Positions 26,058 through 36,605 of a stretch of 39,868 nt of DNA are shown piece by piece. This DNA is from Nemertoderma westbladi (taxonomy: Eukaryota > Xenacoelomorpha > Nemertodermatida > Nemertodermatidae). Within the stretch, counting starts at the first letter, position 1, and each line of letters begins with the position of its first letter. Where the stretch lies: NCBI GenBank assembly GCA_032718475.1, contig JAUCBJ010007235.1, forward strand, positions 1 to 39,868, written 5' to 3'. Position numbers and translations under genes: made by a program. The notes beneath the pieces are model-generated. The model worked only from the letters and a program-made list of their open reading frames with translations, searched no databases and was not told the DNA's origin.

Positions 26058-28067
26058 CTCGGAACTTGTTGTTTGACTTGTTGTGGAAGGTTCCGAACTT
26101 GTCGGTTGTTGTGTTGTCCCGTCGCTAATTGTGGTGGTACCTTGCGATTCTGTTTGTGGTTGTGTTGTCCCATCGCTAATTGTGGTGGTACCTTGCGATT
26201 CTGTTTGTGGTTTCGTTGTCCCATCGCTTATTGTGGTGGTACCTTGCGATTCTGTTTGTGGTTGTGTTGTCCCATCGCTAGTTGTGGTGGTACCTTGCGA
26301 TTCTGTTTGTGGTTTCGTTGTCCCATCGCTTATTGTGGTGGTACCTTGCGATTCTGTTTGTGGTTGTGTTGTCCCATCGCTAGTTGTGGTGGTACCTTGC
26401 GATTCTGTTTGTGGTTTCGTTGTCCCATCGCTAATTGTGGTGGTACCTTGCGATTCTGTTTGTGGTTTCGTTGTCCCATCGCTTATTGTGGTGGTACCTT
26501 GCGATTCTGTTTGTGGTTGTGTTGTCCCATCGCTAGTTGTGGTGGTACCTTGCGATTCTGTTTGTGGTTTCGTTGTCCCATCGCTTATTGTGGTGGTACC
26601 TTGCGATTCTGTTTGTGGTTGTGTTGTCCCATCGCTAGTTGTGGTGGTACCTTGCGATTCTGTTTGTGGTTTCGTTGTCCCATCGCTAATTGTGGTGGTA
26701 CCTTGCGATTCTGTTTGTGGTTTCGTTGTCCCATCGCTTATTGTGGTGGTACCTTGCGATTCTGTTTGTGGTTGCATTGTCTCATCGCTTATTGTGGTGG
26801 TACCTTGCGAATCTGTTTGTGGTTGCATTGTCTCATCGCTAGTTGTGGTGGTACCTTGCGATTCTGTTTGTGGTTTCGTTGTCCCATCGCTTATTGTGGT
26901 GGTACCTTGCGATTCTGTTTGTGGTTTCGTTGTCCCATCACTTATTGTGGTGGTACCTTGCGATTCTGTTTGTGGTTGCATTGTCTCATCGCTAGTTGTG
27001 GTGGTACCTTGCGATTCTGTTTGTGGTTTCGTTGTCCCATCGCTTATTGTGGTGGTACCTTGCGATTCTGTTTGTGGTTTCGTTGTCCCATCGCTTATTG
27101 TGGTGGTACCTTGCGATTCTGTTTGTGGTTTCGTTGTCCCATCGCTTATTGAGGTGGTACCTTGCGATTCTGTTTGTGGTTGCATTGTCTCATCGCTTAT
27201 TGTGGTGGTACCTTGCGATTCTGTTTGTGGTTGCATTGTCTCATCGCTTATTGTGGTGGTACCTTGCGATTCTGTTTGTGGTTGCATTGTCCCATCGCTA
27301 ATTGTGGTGGTACCTTGCGATTCTTTTTGTGGTTGTGTTGTCCCATCGCTAATTGTGGTGGTACCTTGCGATTCTGTTTGTGGTTGTGTTGTCCCATCGC
27401 TAATTGTGGTGGTACCTTGCGATTCTGTTTGTGGTTTCGTTGTCCCATCGCTTATTGTGGTGGTACCTTGCGATTCTGTTTGTGGTTGTGTTGTTGCAAC
27501 GCTGGTAGTTGTCGTAACTGGGGAGAACTGTGGTAGGTCCCAGACGACGAGGCCATCTTTCTGCCCATTGGTTGTGAAGTATTCTCTCCATTCAAGTTCT
27601 CCCAGACCTTCGCAAACAATATCCCCTGCACAGCATCGTAGTTGACAGCTCTTCTTATAAACATCAACCTGAGAATTTGAGGCCAATACTGAATCTACTT
27701 GATCTTTCATGGGACCATCAGCTTCAGATAGGCTGGTACAAATATCTTCATTGAGTGGGAAACATGGAGTATCCTTCAAGCAAAAGGTCGTTTTGGAATA
27801 TGCCAAGGTTTTAGAGGTGATAGAAGTAAAACCCATGTTTAAACCTATTACTCCGGTGATTTGTGAATCCATTAAGGCACATTGGTCACAATCGTTCATT
27901 GAGGTTCCTGCATTTATTTCGTGATCGTTCTGGTTCAAAAACGAAGTTTCCGCAATTATTTGTGAAACGGTGCGCTCATCTTGGCAAGTTACCTGCGTCG
28001 TTCTGGTAATCTGCGATACAATGAATGCAAGGAAGGCTATTAGTGGAGTGGCAGCGCATACCTCCAT
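26058..28067 (-). CDS. Cys-rich mucin-like surface protein C, exon 1 with 26-repeat stalk
   Basis: 670 codons from ATG at 28067 to donor GAG|GTTAGG (GT at 26057-26056), phase 0. Signal peptide 1 to about 27. The Cys domain has the same layout as gene A (C60-x2-C63; C141-x3-C145-C146-x5-C152-x7-W160), with VVWD in place of VDWD. Residues 202-643 are 26 repeats of 17 residues, a very long Thr/Ser/Gln mucin-like stalk. No exon 2 lies directly behind it. The next exons downstream are the start-less copy (25777-25139) and exon 2 (24927-24247), all phase 0, so a spliced product of 896 or 1109 residues can be drawn. Likely secreted and heavily O-glycosylated; function unknown. Confidence 0.75.
26139..27464 (-). 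repeat. 51-bp coding minisatellite, 26 units (gene C)
   Basis: Twenty-six uninterrupted 51-bp units, all in frame, with a few amino-acid variants (ISDGTTK, TSDGTTQ, ISDETMQ) arranged in mosaic order. Alternating ISDGTTK/TSDGTTQ pairs toward the 3' end point to expansion of higher-order dimers and trimers. Long antisense open frames here are by-products of the repeat length being divisible by three. Confidence 0.95.
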
Positions 28068-28504
28068 AGCGAGGCTGAGTTTTATTCAATATGTTAAGCT
28101 ATGATGATAATCAGTTAGGATGATGAATTATATTGAATAAATAGAGGAGTCATGTTGAGAGTCATATAGACAGTGGACACAAAATAATTAAATACATCTT
28201 CCAAGATCTCTGTGTCTCACACATGGCGTTATATTTTTTTATCATGAACAGTAGATATATCCTTTAGAAGTTATACCGCTGACTGATCACACATCGGTAA
28301 ATTATTGTTATTTATAATCATTCATTATTATTATAAAATTCAACCTACACATCAACTCATTAGGCCTACTTAGCTTAACAGCATACCCTTAACAGCATCA
28401 CCTATAAAATATAATTTTAATTAAATATGTATACTTACTCTGGGATTTAACAAAAAATGTATTTATTTTTACACAACTCTCTACTGAATAAAGTAGTAAA
28501 TAAA
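28068..28504. other. 5' flank of gene C
   Basis: About 28068-28445 is homologous to the 5' flank of gene A (5902-6270). The homology resumes at 31260, so the stretch 28450-31255 is a later accumulation of inserted repeats in copy C. Confidence 0.5.
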
Positions 28505-28621
28505 TTGAGACGCATCTTAAAGGACACTGGCCTTAAAGATGCGGATGATCTAGCAAATGTCATGGGTGATAAGGAGTTGTGGCGGCGCAATTTTGTCGAC
28601 AAGCCGGCACAGCATTCTTAA
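28505..28621 (+). pseudogene. LINE (non-LTR retrotransposon) C-terminal fragment, copy 1
   Basis: 38 codons and a stop encode the tail of a LINE reverse-transcriptase ORF (LKDTG..DADDLANVMGD, then LWRRNFVDKPAQHS). It nearly matches 32625-32737. It is followed by a shared 3' UTR (caatgcagcatgccgatc) and a (TAG)6 tail at 28652-28669. It is a severely 5'-truncated insertion. Confidence 0.75.
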
Positions 28622-28651
28622 AAATGTAGCTGCAATGCAGCATGCCGATCC

Positions 28652-28669
28652 TAGTAGTAGTAGTAGTAG
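28652..28669 (+). repeat. (TAG)6 tail of LINE copy 1
   Basis: Six TAG units directly after the LINE 3' UTR motif. The same tail type follows at 32779-32787 and, inverted, at 38908-38921, so short trinucleotide tails are a property of this LINE family. Confidence 0.7.
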
Positions 28670-29005
28670 GTTAAAGTGCTGTTGGTTTGTTCTACTATAA
28701 CTCTGTTGTTATAATGTATTTTTACCCTATGGTTGGGTAGAATCTACCATCATGTAGTTCATTTTTGGGTCGCTCTACTGTAAATATTTATATCGCTAAG
28801 GAATTAATTTTATAACCAATCTACTTTTGTGGAGCTTTATAATATACGTACGTACCCGGAAAAGGATTTGGAAAAGCCTGAGACTGAGAATTGGGGAAAT
28901 TAAACATATCATTATATTTTTTGGTGCATAATTGTATTCATGGCAATATATACCTATGTACATATGTATCTACTTTCTTTTCTTTGTATCATATATTTAT
29001 TTTAA
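28670..29005. other. AT-rich spacer before the satellite
   Basis: No gene or recognisable repeat is seen between the LINE tail and the satellite array. Confidence 0.4.
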
Positions 29006-30551
29006 CCTGACAGACCCTTCTATTTTGCCCAATTTATTTTAACCTGACAGACCCTTCTATTTTGCCCAATTTATTTTAACCTGACAGACCCTTTTATTTT
29101 GCCCAATTTATTTTAACCTGACAGACCCTTTTATTTTGCCCAATTTATTTTAACCTGACAGACCCTTTTATTTTGCCCAATTTATTTTAACCTGACAGAC
29201 CCTTCTATTTTGCCCAATTTATTTTAACCTGACAGACCCTTTTATTTTGCCCAATTTATTTTAACCTGACAGACCCTTTTATTTTGCCCAATTTATTTTA
29301 ACCTGACAGACCCTTCTATTTTGCCCAATTTATTTTAACCTGACAGACCCTTCTATTTTGCCCAATTTATTTTAACCTGACAGACCCTTCTATTTTGCCC
29401 AATTTATTTTAACCTGACAGACCCTTTTATTTTGCCCAATTTATTTTAACCTGACAGACCCTTTTATTTTGCCCAATTTATTTTAACCTGACAGACCCTT
29501 TTATTTTGCCCAATTTATTTTAACCTGACAGACCCTTTTATTTTGCCCAATTTATTTTAACCTGACAGACCCTTTTATTTTGCCCAATTTATTTTAACCT
29601 GACAGACCCTTCTATTTTGCCCAATTTATTTTAACCTGACAGACCCTTTTATTTTGCCCAATTTATTTTAACCTGACAGACCCTTTTATTTTGCCCAATT
29701 TATTTTAACCTGACAGACCCTTTTATTTTGCCCAATTTATTTTAACCTGACAGACCCTTCTATTTTGCCCAATTTATTTTAACCTGACAGACCCTTTTAT
29801 TTTGCCCAATTTATTTTAACCTGACAGACCCTTTTATTTTGCCCAATTTTATTTTAACCTGACAGACCCTTTTATTTTCCCCAATTTATTTTAACCTGAC
29901 AGACCCTTCTATTTTGCCCAATTTATTTTAACCTGACAGACCCTTTTATTTTGCCCAATTTATTTTAACCTGACAGACCCTTTTATTTTGCCCAATTTAT
30001 TTTAACCTGACAGACCCTTTTATTTTGCCCAATTTATTTTAACCTGACAGACCCTTTTATTTTGCCCAATTTATTTTAACCTGACAGACCCTTTTATTTT
30101 GCCCAATTTATTTTAACCTGACAGACCCTTCTATTTTGCCCAATTTATTTTAACCTGACAGACCCTTCTATTTTGCCCAATTTATTTTAACCTGACAGAC
30201 CCTTTTATTTTGCCCAATTTATTTTAACCTGACAGACCCTTTTATTTTGCCCAATTTATTTTAACCTGACAGACCCTTTTATTTTGCCCAATTTATTTTA
30301 ACCTGACAGACCCTTTTATTTTGCCCAATTTATTTTAACCTGACAGACCCTTTTATTTTGCCCAATTTATTTTAACCTGACAGACCCTTTTATTTTGCCC
30401 AATTTATTTTAACCTGACAGACCCTTCTATTTTGCCCAATTTATTTTAACCTGACAGACCCTTCTATTTTGCCCAATTAATTTTAACCTGACAGACCCTT
30501 TTATTTTGCCCAATTTATTTTAACCTGACAGACCCTTTTATTTTGCCCAAT
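29006..30551. repeat. 37-bp satellite, 42 tandem units
   Basis: The unit begins cctgacagaccctt, then C or T, then tattttgcccaatttatttt. Starts run from 29006 to 30524 in 37-bp steps, with one extra T (after unit 23). Units differ almost only at one position (C or T after ccctt): 14 C and 28 T by my count. Near-perfect homogeneity points to recent amplification or gene conversion. No coding potential. Confidence 0.95.
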
Positions 30552-30679
30552 GGGCCTATTGCTATTCTGTAACATTTGTAATCAAGATTTTTATCAACCC
30601 TTCCTCAACATCAATTTACCGGTACAAATAATGTAAACCTGATATTTTAAATTTCGATTCGCCAGACCATTTTAAATAT

Positions 30680-30952
30680 AGCCGCCGGTGGCGTAAACTC
30701 CGGATAATAAAATTAATTGAACGCAGATTAAGATTCAGTGGGCACTGCTGGAGAAGTAAAGACGAGGTCATACCAGATCTACTATTCTGGCAACCAACTC
30801 ATGTAAAGCGTAGTCGTGGACGACCGGCCATAACATATATAGATCAACTTGAAAGGGATACTGAACTTGGGAGAAACGAAATTGCGACAACTATGGAGAA
30901 TCGGGAAGCCTGGAAGGATCTCATTTCCATTGTCCGAGTTCGCTCGACCTAG
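30680..30952 (+). pseudogene. LINE C-terminal fragment of a second family
   Basis: An open frame from 30710 to TAG at 30950-30952 encodes a LINE ORF2 tail (LRFSGHCWR, LLFWQPTH.KRSRGRP, TYIDQLERDT, MENREAWKDL). These are standard landmarks at the end of RTE/CR1-like ORF2 proteins. A gccgccgg..gataat motif just upstream recurs at 33496-33520. Two TAG triplets follow. Truncated, not autonomous. Confidence 0.75.
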
Positions 30953-31045
30953 TAGTAGTTGTACAGTAGTATGTAGTAGTATTTGTGTGTAAATACTGGC
31001 GCGCTCTCGTCACTGGTGTGATCATGATTCTGTATTTACTCACAC

Positions 31046-31241
31046 TAAGGCCGCGTTCACACTACCGAGTCAAAGTCAAAATAAAATAAATATAGTTAGC
31101 TAGCAATAAAAAATAATAATACATTATATAGGCCTAATATAATACATAAGGGGATTCTAGAAAAATGTAAATTTCATGTTTTGTGATTTACATTTTGTCT
31201 TTTGACTTTGACTTTGACTCGGTAGTGTGAACACGGCCTAA
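31046..31241. mobile_element. Harbinger-like MITE, 190 bp
   Basis: Terminal inverted repeats of 32 bp (31049-31080 and 31207-31238, one mismatch), starting GGCCGCGTTCACACTACCGA. The target duplication is TAA (31046-31048 and 31239-31241). TAA/TTA duplications are typical of PIF/Harbinger elements. The AT-rich interior has no ORF. Confidence 0.8.
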
Positions 31242-31424
31242 CATAGGCGTATAAATTTTAAACTATGGAAATAAACCATAGTAAACCTGTTGTGTTAACA
31301 GATACGTATATATTACATGTCATTTGTGATTTAATATTTTTCTATTTTATTTGTGATTTTATATTACATGTCATATGGGGTGTGCGCACGATCGAATAGT
31401 TCTTTGGTATTCCTATTTTATAAA

Positions 31425-31695
31425 AGTAAAGTAAATTTTCTTCGGCCACTAGGCCAGGGATTACGCACAAAGTCTGACGACTTATTTCCAGTGCGGTCCC
31501 CCCCAGAACTTTACTCCCCAGAGGAAACTCCAGTACTCATTTAGCTACCACTTAAGGATGCGCCCTGGCTGGTCCCTTTAAAGCATTCGTGCCGAAACGA
31601 AAACTGCCCTGGCCCATGTGAGCATCGAACCCACGACCTTCAGGAGATGTGAATTCAATGCAACCACTACACCAAGGTGGAACCTAATTTTTGGT
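31425..31695 (-). mobile_element. tRNA-derived SINE
   Basis: On the minus strand the head (about 31682-31616) has an A box (TGGTGTAGTGG) and a B box (GGTTCGATGC) with tRNA-like spacing. A body follows, with a tail near aaaatttactttacttttat. The homologous DNA of copy A near 6435-6450 lacks the insert and joins tattcctattcta directly to gtgcaggttgtgtt, so this is a clean presence/absence pair. Confidence 0.75.
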
Positions 31696-31699
31696 TTTG

Positions 31700-32160
31700 G
31701 TTATGTGTAGGTTGTGTTTCCAATATAGACATGATTGTGATTTGGCTATATCTTGGCTACTTCAAGGCAGGTTGAGCATCACGCAAGGGTGAACACTCCA
31801 TAACTAAATATATCAATATATAATAGTTCCCTTCTTTCCTCTTCCCAGGAGAGAGGCTACAATCCCAATGTACTGCGCTGTTGGTGTACACAACATGACA
31901 CCAGCACGAAATTTATACAGCCAGTATTCATTCGGATTTGAATTTGAGTCGCCAAACACTTGTGAAATCAGATCAGGCCCGTTATCCACTCAGACATACA
32001 CATATGCGCATATAATACATATGGGAAAGTGTTTCCTGGATACATATATGCAAGATCGGACGAAGTTTAAAAATGAAAAAAGTATAGAATGTACAGCTGT
32101 GTAAAAGCTACAACAGCCAAGCCTATAAATATTAGCCTATTAATGGACGCGTGGGCACGT
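31700..32160. other. End of copy C homology and spacer
   Basis: Homology to copy A ends near 31760. A 78-codon open frame at 31868-32104 has no recognisable domain and is not called as a gene. Confidence 0.4.
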
Positions 32161-32737
32161 GAGAACGTGGATGACTTCTAATACTTCGGATCATGGACTT
32201 AGGGTCAGGTGAAGACCATCGGATACTTAAGGGGAAGGCATAGGCAGCGTTAAGTATTCTGGCCAGGATTTGGAAGTCCCATAGAATAAAACGGAATCTT
32301 AAGGTTCGATTATTTACGGCAGCAGTCACTAGTATGGGAGTCCATGTTGGGCTCTAACTGCTGAGGACACCAAATCTCTGGATGACATATTCACAAGAAT
32401 GCTACGCCGGGTTCATTGTGTCAAGTGCAATGCACACATCTCCAACCAGACACTATATATCATTGGAGGTGTCTCATTGGTTTCCCCAAGCTTGACACTA
32501 CAACAAAATCGCCTCCGCTTTGCAGGACATAGCTTTCGACGTGAGGACCAGCCAGTGCATAATCTTGTGCTTTGGCACCCTCATGGAATGAATAAGCATG
32601 GTGGACAGCCCATGACTTTCTTGAGACGCATCTTAAAGGACACTGGCCTTGAAGATGCGGATGATCTAGCAAATGTCATGGGTGATAGGGAGTTGTGGCG
32701 ACGCAATTTTGTCGACAAGCCGGCACAGCATTCTTAA
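32160..32737 (+). pseudogene. LINE C-terminal fragment, copy 2 (longer)
   Basis: Begins with the VDDF-x-YFGSW landmark that follows the RT domain of RTE/CR1-like LINEs, but with in-frame stops. It is open from 32399 to TAA at 32735-32737 (RVHCVKCNAHISNQT, LRFAGHSFRREDQ, LVLWHPHGMNKHGGQP, DTGLEDADDLANVMGD). The tail is followed by caatgcagcatgccgatcg and three TAG/GTA triplets. 5'-truncated and mutated. Confidence 0.75.
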
Positions 32738-32794
32738 TATATATATATATAATGCAGCGGCAATGCAGCATGCCGATCGTAGTAGTAGCCTATT

Positions 32795-33150
32795 AATGCT
32801 AATGAATGTTAACTCTCAAATGAGGTTACAGTGGAGGATTATTCTAATTATTAACACAATTAAAGAGAGTCATGAACACAGGTCAATCTTTCATATATTT
32901 TTCGGCATTGGTTGTCGGAGTGAGATACTGGACTACGTCGTTAGGTGGTGTGTTACTTAGGCAAAAGTGCAGCTGTTGATGATGTTATTGTTTGTTTAGA
33001 GTAAACACATGTTTGTCTGTTCAAATGTAATATGTTACATAACTCGGGCAATCAATCATTTTTTAATAAACGAAAGGTAGAGTACTGTTGATTTGGAAAT
33101 GGCTCCTCCACAGCTAACAATTTTAAGTATATCATTTGAAACTTAGATAG
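32795..33150. other. Intergenic DNA
   Basis: AT-rich sequence without recognisable genes or repeats. Confidence 0.4.
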
Positions 33151-33153
33151 AAA

Positions 33154-33240
33154 TTAGTTAGTGTCAGTTGTTTATTGGGTGTGCAGTTAATATTAGTTAG
33201 TATCAGTTGTTTATTGGGTTCAGGTAATATTAGTTAGTGC
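33154..33240. repeat. About 39-bp tandem repeat, 2.3 units
   Basis: Units start ttagttagt and contain cagttgtttattgggt. The same phrase occurs at the gene-duplication breakpoint at about 25785-25803. Confidence 0.7.
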
Positions 33241-33264
33241 CAGTTGGTTTACATATTAAGTATG

Positions 33265-33482
33265 TTTTAAATGCAATTTTAATGTGAACCGTTTATTGTG
33301 GTTCTCTTTTACATATACTCTGCGTCTGCTCTATACATCAGATGTTAACTGCACATTCATTTCAAGTAATATTTTAATGCAATTTTAATGTGAATCCTTT
33401 TCAGCTAACTGCACATTTAATTCTGTTTAATATTTAAATGCAATTTTAATGTGAACCGTTTATTGTGGTTCTCTTTTACTAA
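33265..33482. repeat. Dispersed triplicate of atgcaattttaatgtgaa
   Basis: The phrase atgcaattttaatgtgaa appears three times (near 33271, 33378 and 33437). Two copies are followed by ccgtttattgtggttctctt. It is a degenerate local triplication followed by a gccgccgg..gataat(aat)n motif at 33496-33538. Confidence 0.65.
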
Positions 33483-33539
33483 TTATGACTCTAATATAGC
33501 CGCCGGGGCGCAAGCCGGATAATAATAATAATAATAATA

Positions 33540-34030
33540 TGTGAACAGCATGACATTGTTACAAAATTAGACTTCTTTATTTTTAAAATATATTAATAAT
33601 TTTTGGAAACTAGAATCAAAAAATTTTAATTTAGACTATGTATCAATGTTTAGACAATGACAGTATAGTATCAGCTTATATACAGTAACAGTACTTCTCA
33701 CAATACAGCTATTTCCATAGATGGAATGTTGTTGAGTGGATTAACAAATCAATAAAGATTTGGTAAATAAAACATATATATCATAGACAATTATGAATAT
33801 GAAACCGGCGACCCGCTGTTACATAAACACAGAAACACATGTCATAAGAATTGCATCATTGATTTATATATGCAATGGAATGGAACTTCTTTAACGACAA
33901 CACATAATAATTTCAGCTAATTATTTGTGTTATAATAGTCCGACGGAATTTATACCATGCAATTGCGTCATGTCAAGTTTACGATACTTAAGGAAATAAA
34001 ATAAATAGATAAAAGTAAATAAATAAAATA
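33540..34030. other. AT-rich intergenic DNA
   Basis: No gene or repeat recognised. Confidence 0.4.
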
Positions 34031-34041
34031 ATTAAAATTCT

Positions 34042-34200
34042 GGGGGGGGGGGGGGGGGGGGTAAACCCCCCTCAGATCAAAATTATCGTTTCTTGTTTTT
34101 TTATTTCATCTAGAGCAGAATTTAATGTGGATTTGAAATCTGGAAATGGCTTAGAAAGATTGAGGAGGGAGGATTTGAGTTAGGAAGATTTCTTCAGTTT
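34042..34200. repeat. Relic related to the TTAA element
   Basis: A G20 run (34042-34061), then sequence around 34112-34150 (gaatttaatgtggatttgaaatc) resembling 3212-3245 of the TTAA element, with the same distance order from the G run. No TTAA or opposite end was found, so it is a fragment. Confidence 0.5.
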
Positions 34201-34481
34201 TTATAATAGTATCGGGGCGGAAACACCAGTTCTAAACCAAATTGTTTAATTCTAAATGGATGCCTTAAAGTCGGCTTGTCGTAGTTTTAAGGAATGTCAT
34301 TGACTGAGTTCAACAATTTCTCTCCTAGACAGTGTCACCGAATGTGCCAAACAGACCATGAAACACCCCCTCCCGGCGTAACAACCAGTGGTCTGCTGGT
34401 AGAGATAACATAGCCACCATCACTCATATAAAAATGACTGGGGTGTGACTACCGTATTCTACCGAGTAATGACACCGCATT

Positions 34482-34545
34482 CTACCGTGTACTATCTTGT
34501 ACTACCGTGTACTACCGTGTACTACCGTGTACTACCGTGTACTAC
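34482..34545. repeat. 10-bp tandem repeat ACTACCGTGT
   Basis: Four perfect units at 34501-34540 with diverged units on both sides. The motif taccgt stays common for another kilobase. Confidence 0.9.
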
Positions 34546-34599
34546 AAGTCAAACCAGTCAGGTCGGGACTTGCTACCATACTATTACAGTAACGTGGTA

Positions 34600-35920
34600 C
34601 TACCTGTAGCTGTCGCGACCAGTCAGATATTTTATGGTCGGCCAAGAAGAGAACAAGATGCGACAATATAAATATTGCGATTCCATGCGATGAAAGTGAA
34701 GATGAGTTAGCCGCAGAATCGGATGATGATTAGATTCCCGACAATAACATAGACTATTTCTTTGAGATCCTCTACGGTAAGGGCTATCCTACGGCCTACA
34801 AATCTACTAGTACGAAGCTATAGAATATCTCTAACCGTAAATTCCAGTAGTATACCGCTTACCAGATCCTAGTAACGATGTATCTTACCGTAAGATCTAG
34901 TAATGAAACGGGCTCGTACAGTATCTGACAACAAATCCCAGTCCAGGGTATCTAAACAAACAGATACAATACACAAACTACTACTGGCGAGGAGCAGAGC
35001 CTAGTGTCTATTCTATGTACGTGAGCGGGTCTAATGCCTACGAACTAGACAAAAGGAAACCTGTCCTCTAACCGGTATGGCAGATGTACAGTTACAGTAA
35101 CAGACCAAACTCACGGGAAAACAATCCCCGCGCAGCGAATCCTAACTATCGCTGACAGTCCCAAATACCGTAACTTGCCGCGGTGTGATTTATATGGTTT
35201 ATATACGAGCTAGGTGGGTTACAGACCTAGCGTAACAATACTGATCCCCGTGCTAAATCAGTCTAAAGAGGGTCGTGCCTAATGTAACAATACCGCTGCT
35301 CTGACAAAACAACAGTTTAAAATAACGAAATAAATACTCCTTCCTTGCCGTAACTATATATTAGATCCTAATTTTACAAAAAGTACCTTTACCAAAAGTA
35401 AGATATATATTCTGCCTAAAGTAATCTAAAGCGCGCTATCTAGTAGAACTCTAAGGGTAAATATGTTTTAGGGCGTGTGTGTGTGGGTGAGTTACAATAA
35501 AACAATTTTGGTGTATATCATTTTACTATAGGTTTTAGTAATTCTCTGACCAAAACAATACCGTGCGCTAGCTACGAAAATAAGCTAGTCGCGTTTTGTA
35601 GAACTTTATACATATAAATGACGTCAAAGCTCTCTCCTTCCTATCCACAACTCAACCGGGCAACCACTGTGTTAGTAACTACACCCGTGATCGGCACAAA
35701 TACCAGATTCTGGTTGTAAGATAAGAAATAGGGGTTAATCGCTACCGTACGTTAGCTGATCTGGTATACAAATTTGATTCTAGAACTTTGTTGCTGCGGT
35801 AGTTAGCAGCAATACCTATCAGTACGTGGCAAGGTGCGGTAGGATATTAATAAACCTCCCCAGGCCAAGCGGTGTGCCGGTAGCAGAAATGCTCCTTGCC
35901 TGATCAAATAACTAATGTTC
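34600..35920. other. Long stretch with no recognised gene
   Basis: All frames are interrupted. An open stretch near 34646-34730 reads as basic then acidic residues before a stop, and taccgta-type words recur throughout. It could be a decayed transposon, but no domain can be named. Confidence 0.35.
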
Positions 35921-35926
35921 AGACAA

Positions 35927-35949
35927 GGGGGGGGGGGGGGGGGGGGGGG
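35927..35949. repeat. G23 run
   Basis: Twenty-three consecutive G. A C10 run lies at about 36201-36210. The pair could be ends of another poly-G/poly-C element, but no target duplication is seen. Confidence 0.7.
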
Positions 35950-36293
35950 TACTAATGTATATTCTACAAAGCGAACCGGTACCAAACGGTCAGTGGTACG
36001 AATCACTAAATTATGGAACATATGCTGTCTGTACCTAATGTGTACTCGCGTACTGACGGACGGCCTTCGCGCAGCACGAGGCCCAGTTATGAGATACAAA
36101 TTAAATTGAGCGACTGTATCACAAAATCAGGTTTTGAAAAATTTACCCACACCACCAATCAATCAAAGAAAGGGGGACAGTACGTGTTCACCCCTTTTAA
36201 TCCCCCCCCCCCACCCTTCCCAACCACCAATACATAACCGCGACATCTACCACCCACGGAAGGGTAGCACGAACTTATTTTCAATCGCACGTT

Positions 36294-36605
36294 CAATATG
36301 CAAAGCCAGGTGGTTTATAGGAATATAATAAACGCAGTACTTGTTTTCATTATAAGCCTCGTTGCGTTCGTCCTGTTTTGTATTTAAATATATTTCTTAA
36401 ACGCAGGCTAGGACGTTCTTTATAATAATAATAACTAGAGATGCGATCAATATGTGAAGCCAGGTGGTTTATATAATAATTTAGTCAACGCAGTACTCGT
36501 CTTCATTATATGCCTCGTTGCGCTCGTCGCTTGTCCTGTTTTGTTATAAAATATTTTTCCGAAACGCAGACTGACGATCTTTATACAGTTATAACTATGC
36601 GAAGT
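36294..36605. repeat. About 154-bp tandem duplication, diverged
   Basis: Unit 1 starts caatatgcaaagccaggtgg (36294) and unit 2 starts caatatgtgaagccaggtgg (36448). Shared landmarks are aacgcagtact, gcctcgttgcg, cctgttttgt and cgaaacgcag/taaacgcag. Confidence 0.75.

Noticed and set aside
26083-27645. 520- and 359-codon open frames on the plus strand across the minisatellite
   Set aside because: They are antisense shadows. A 51-bp unit without a stop in one frame stays open for its full length. The minus strand has the signal peptide, Cys domain and splice sites.
29006-30551. CRISPR-like array
   Set aside because: Units are contiguous 37-mers without variable spacers, in a eukaryotic context with no cas genes.
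31616-31684. Functional tRNA gene
   Set aside because: A and B boxes are present, but no clean acceptor stem or anticodon arm can be drawn, and the homologous empty site shows it is part of an inserted SINE.
34646-34730. piggyBac transposase N-terminus
   Set aside because: A basic then acidic stretch is suggestive, but no transposase core or catalytic Asp follows and stops are frequent.
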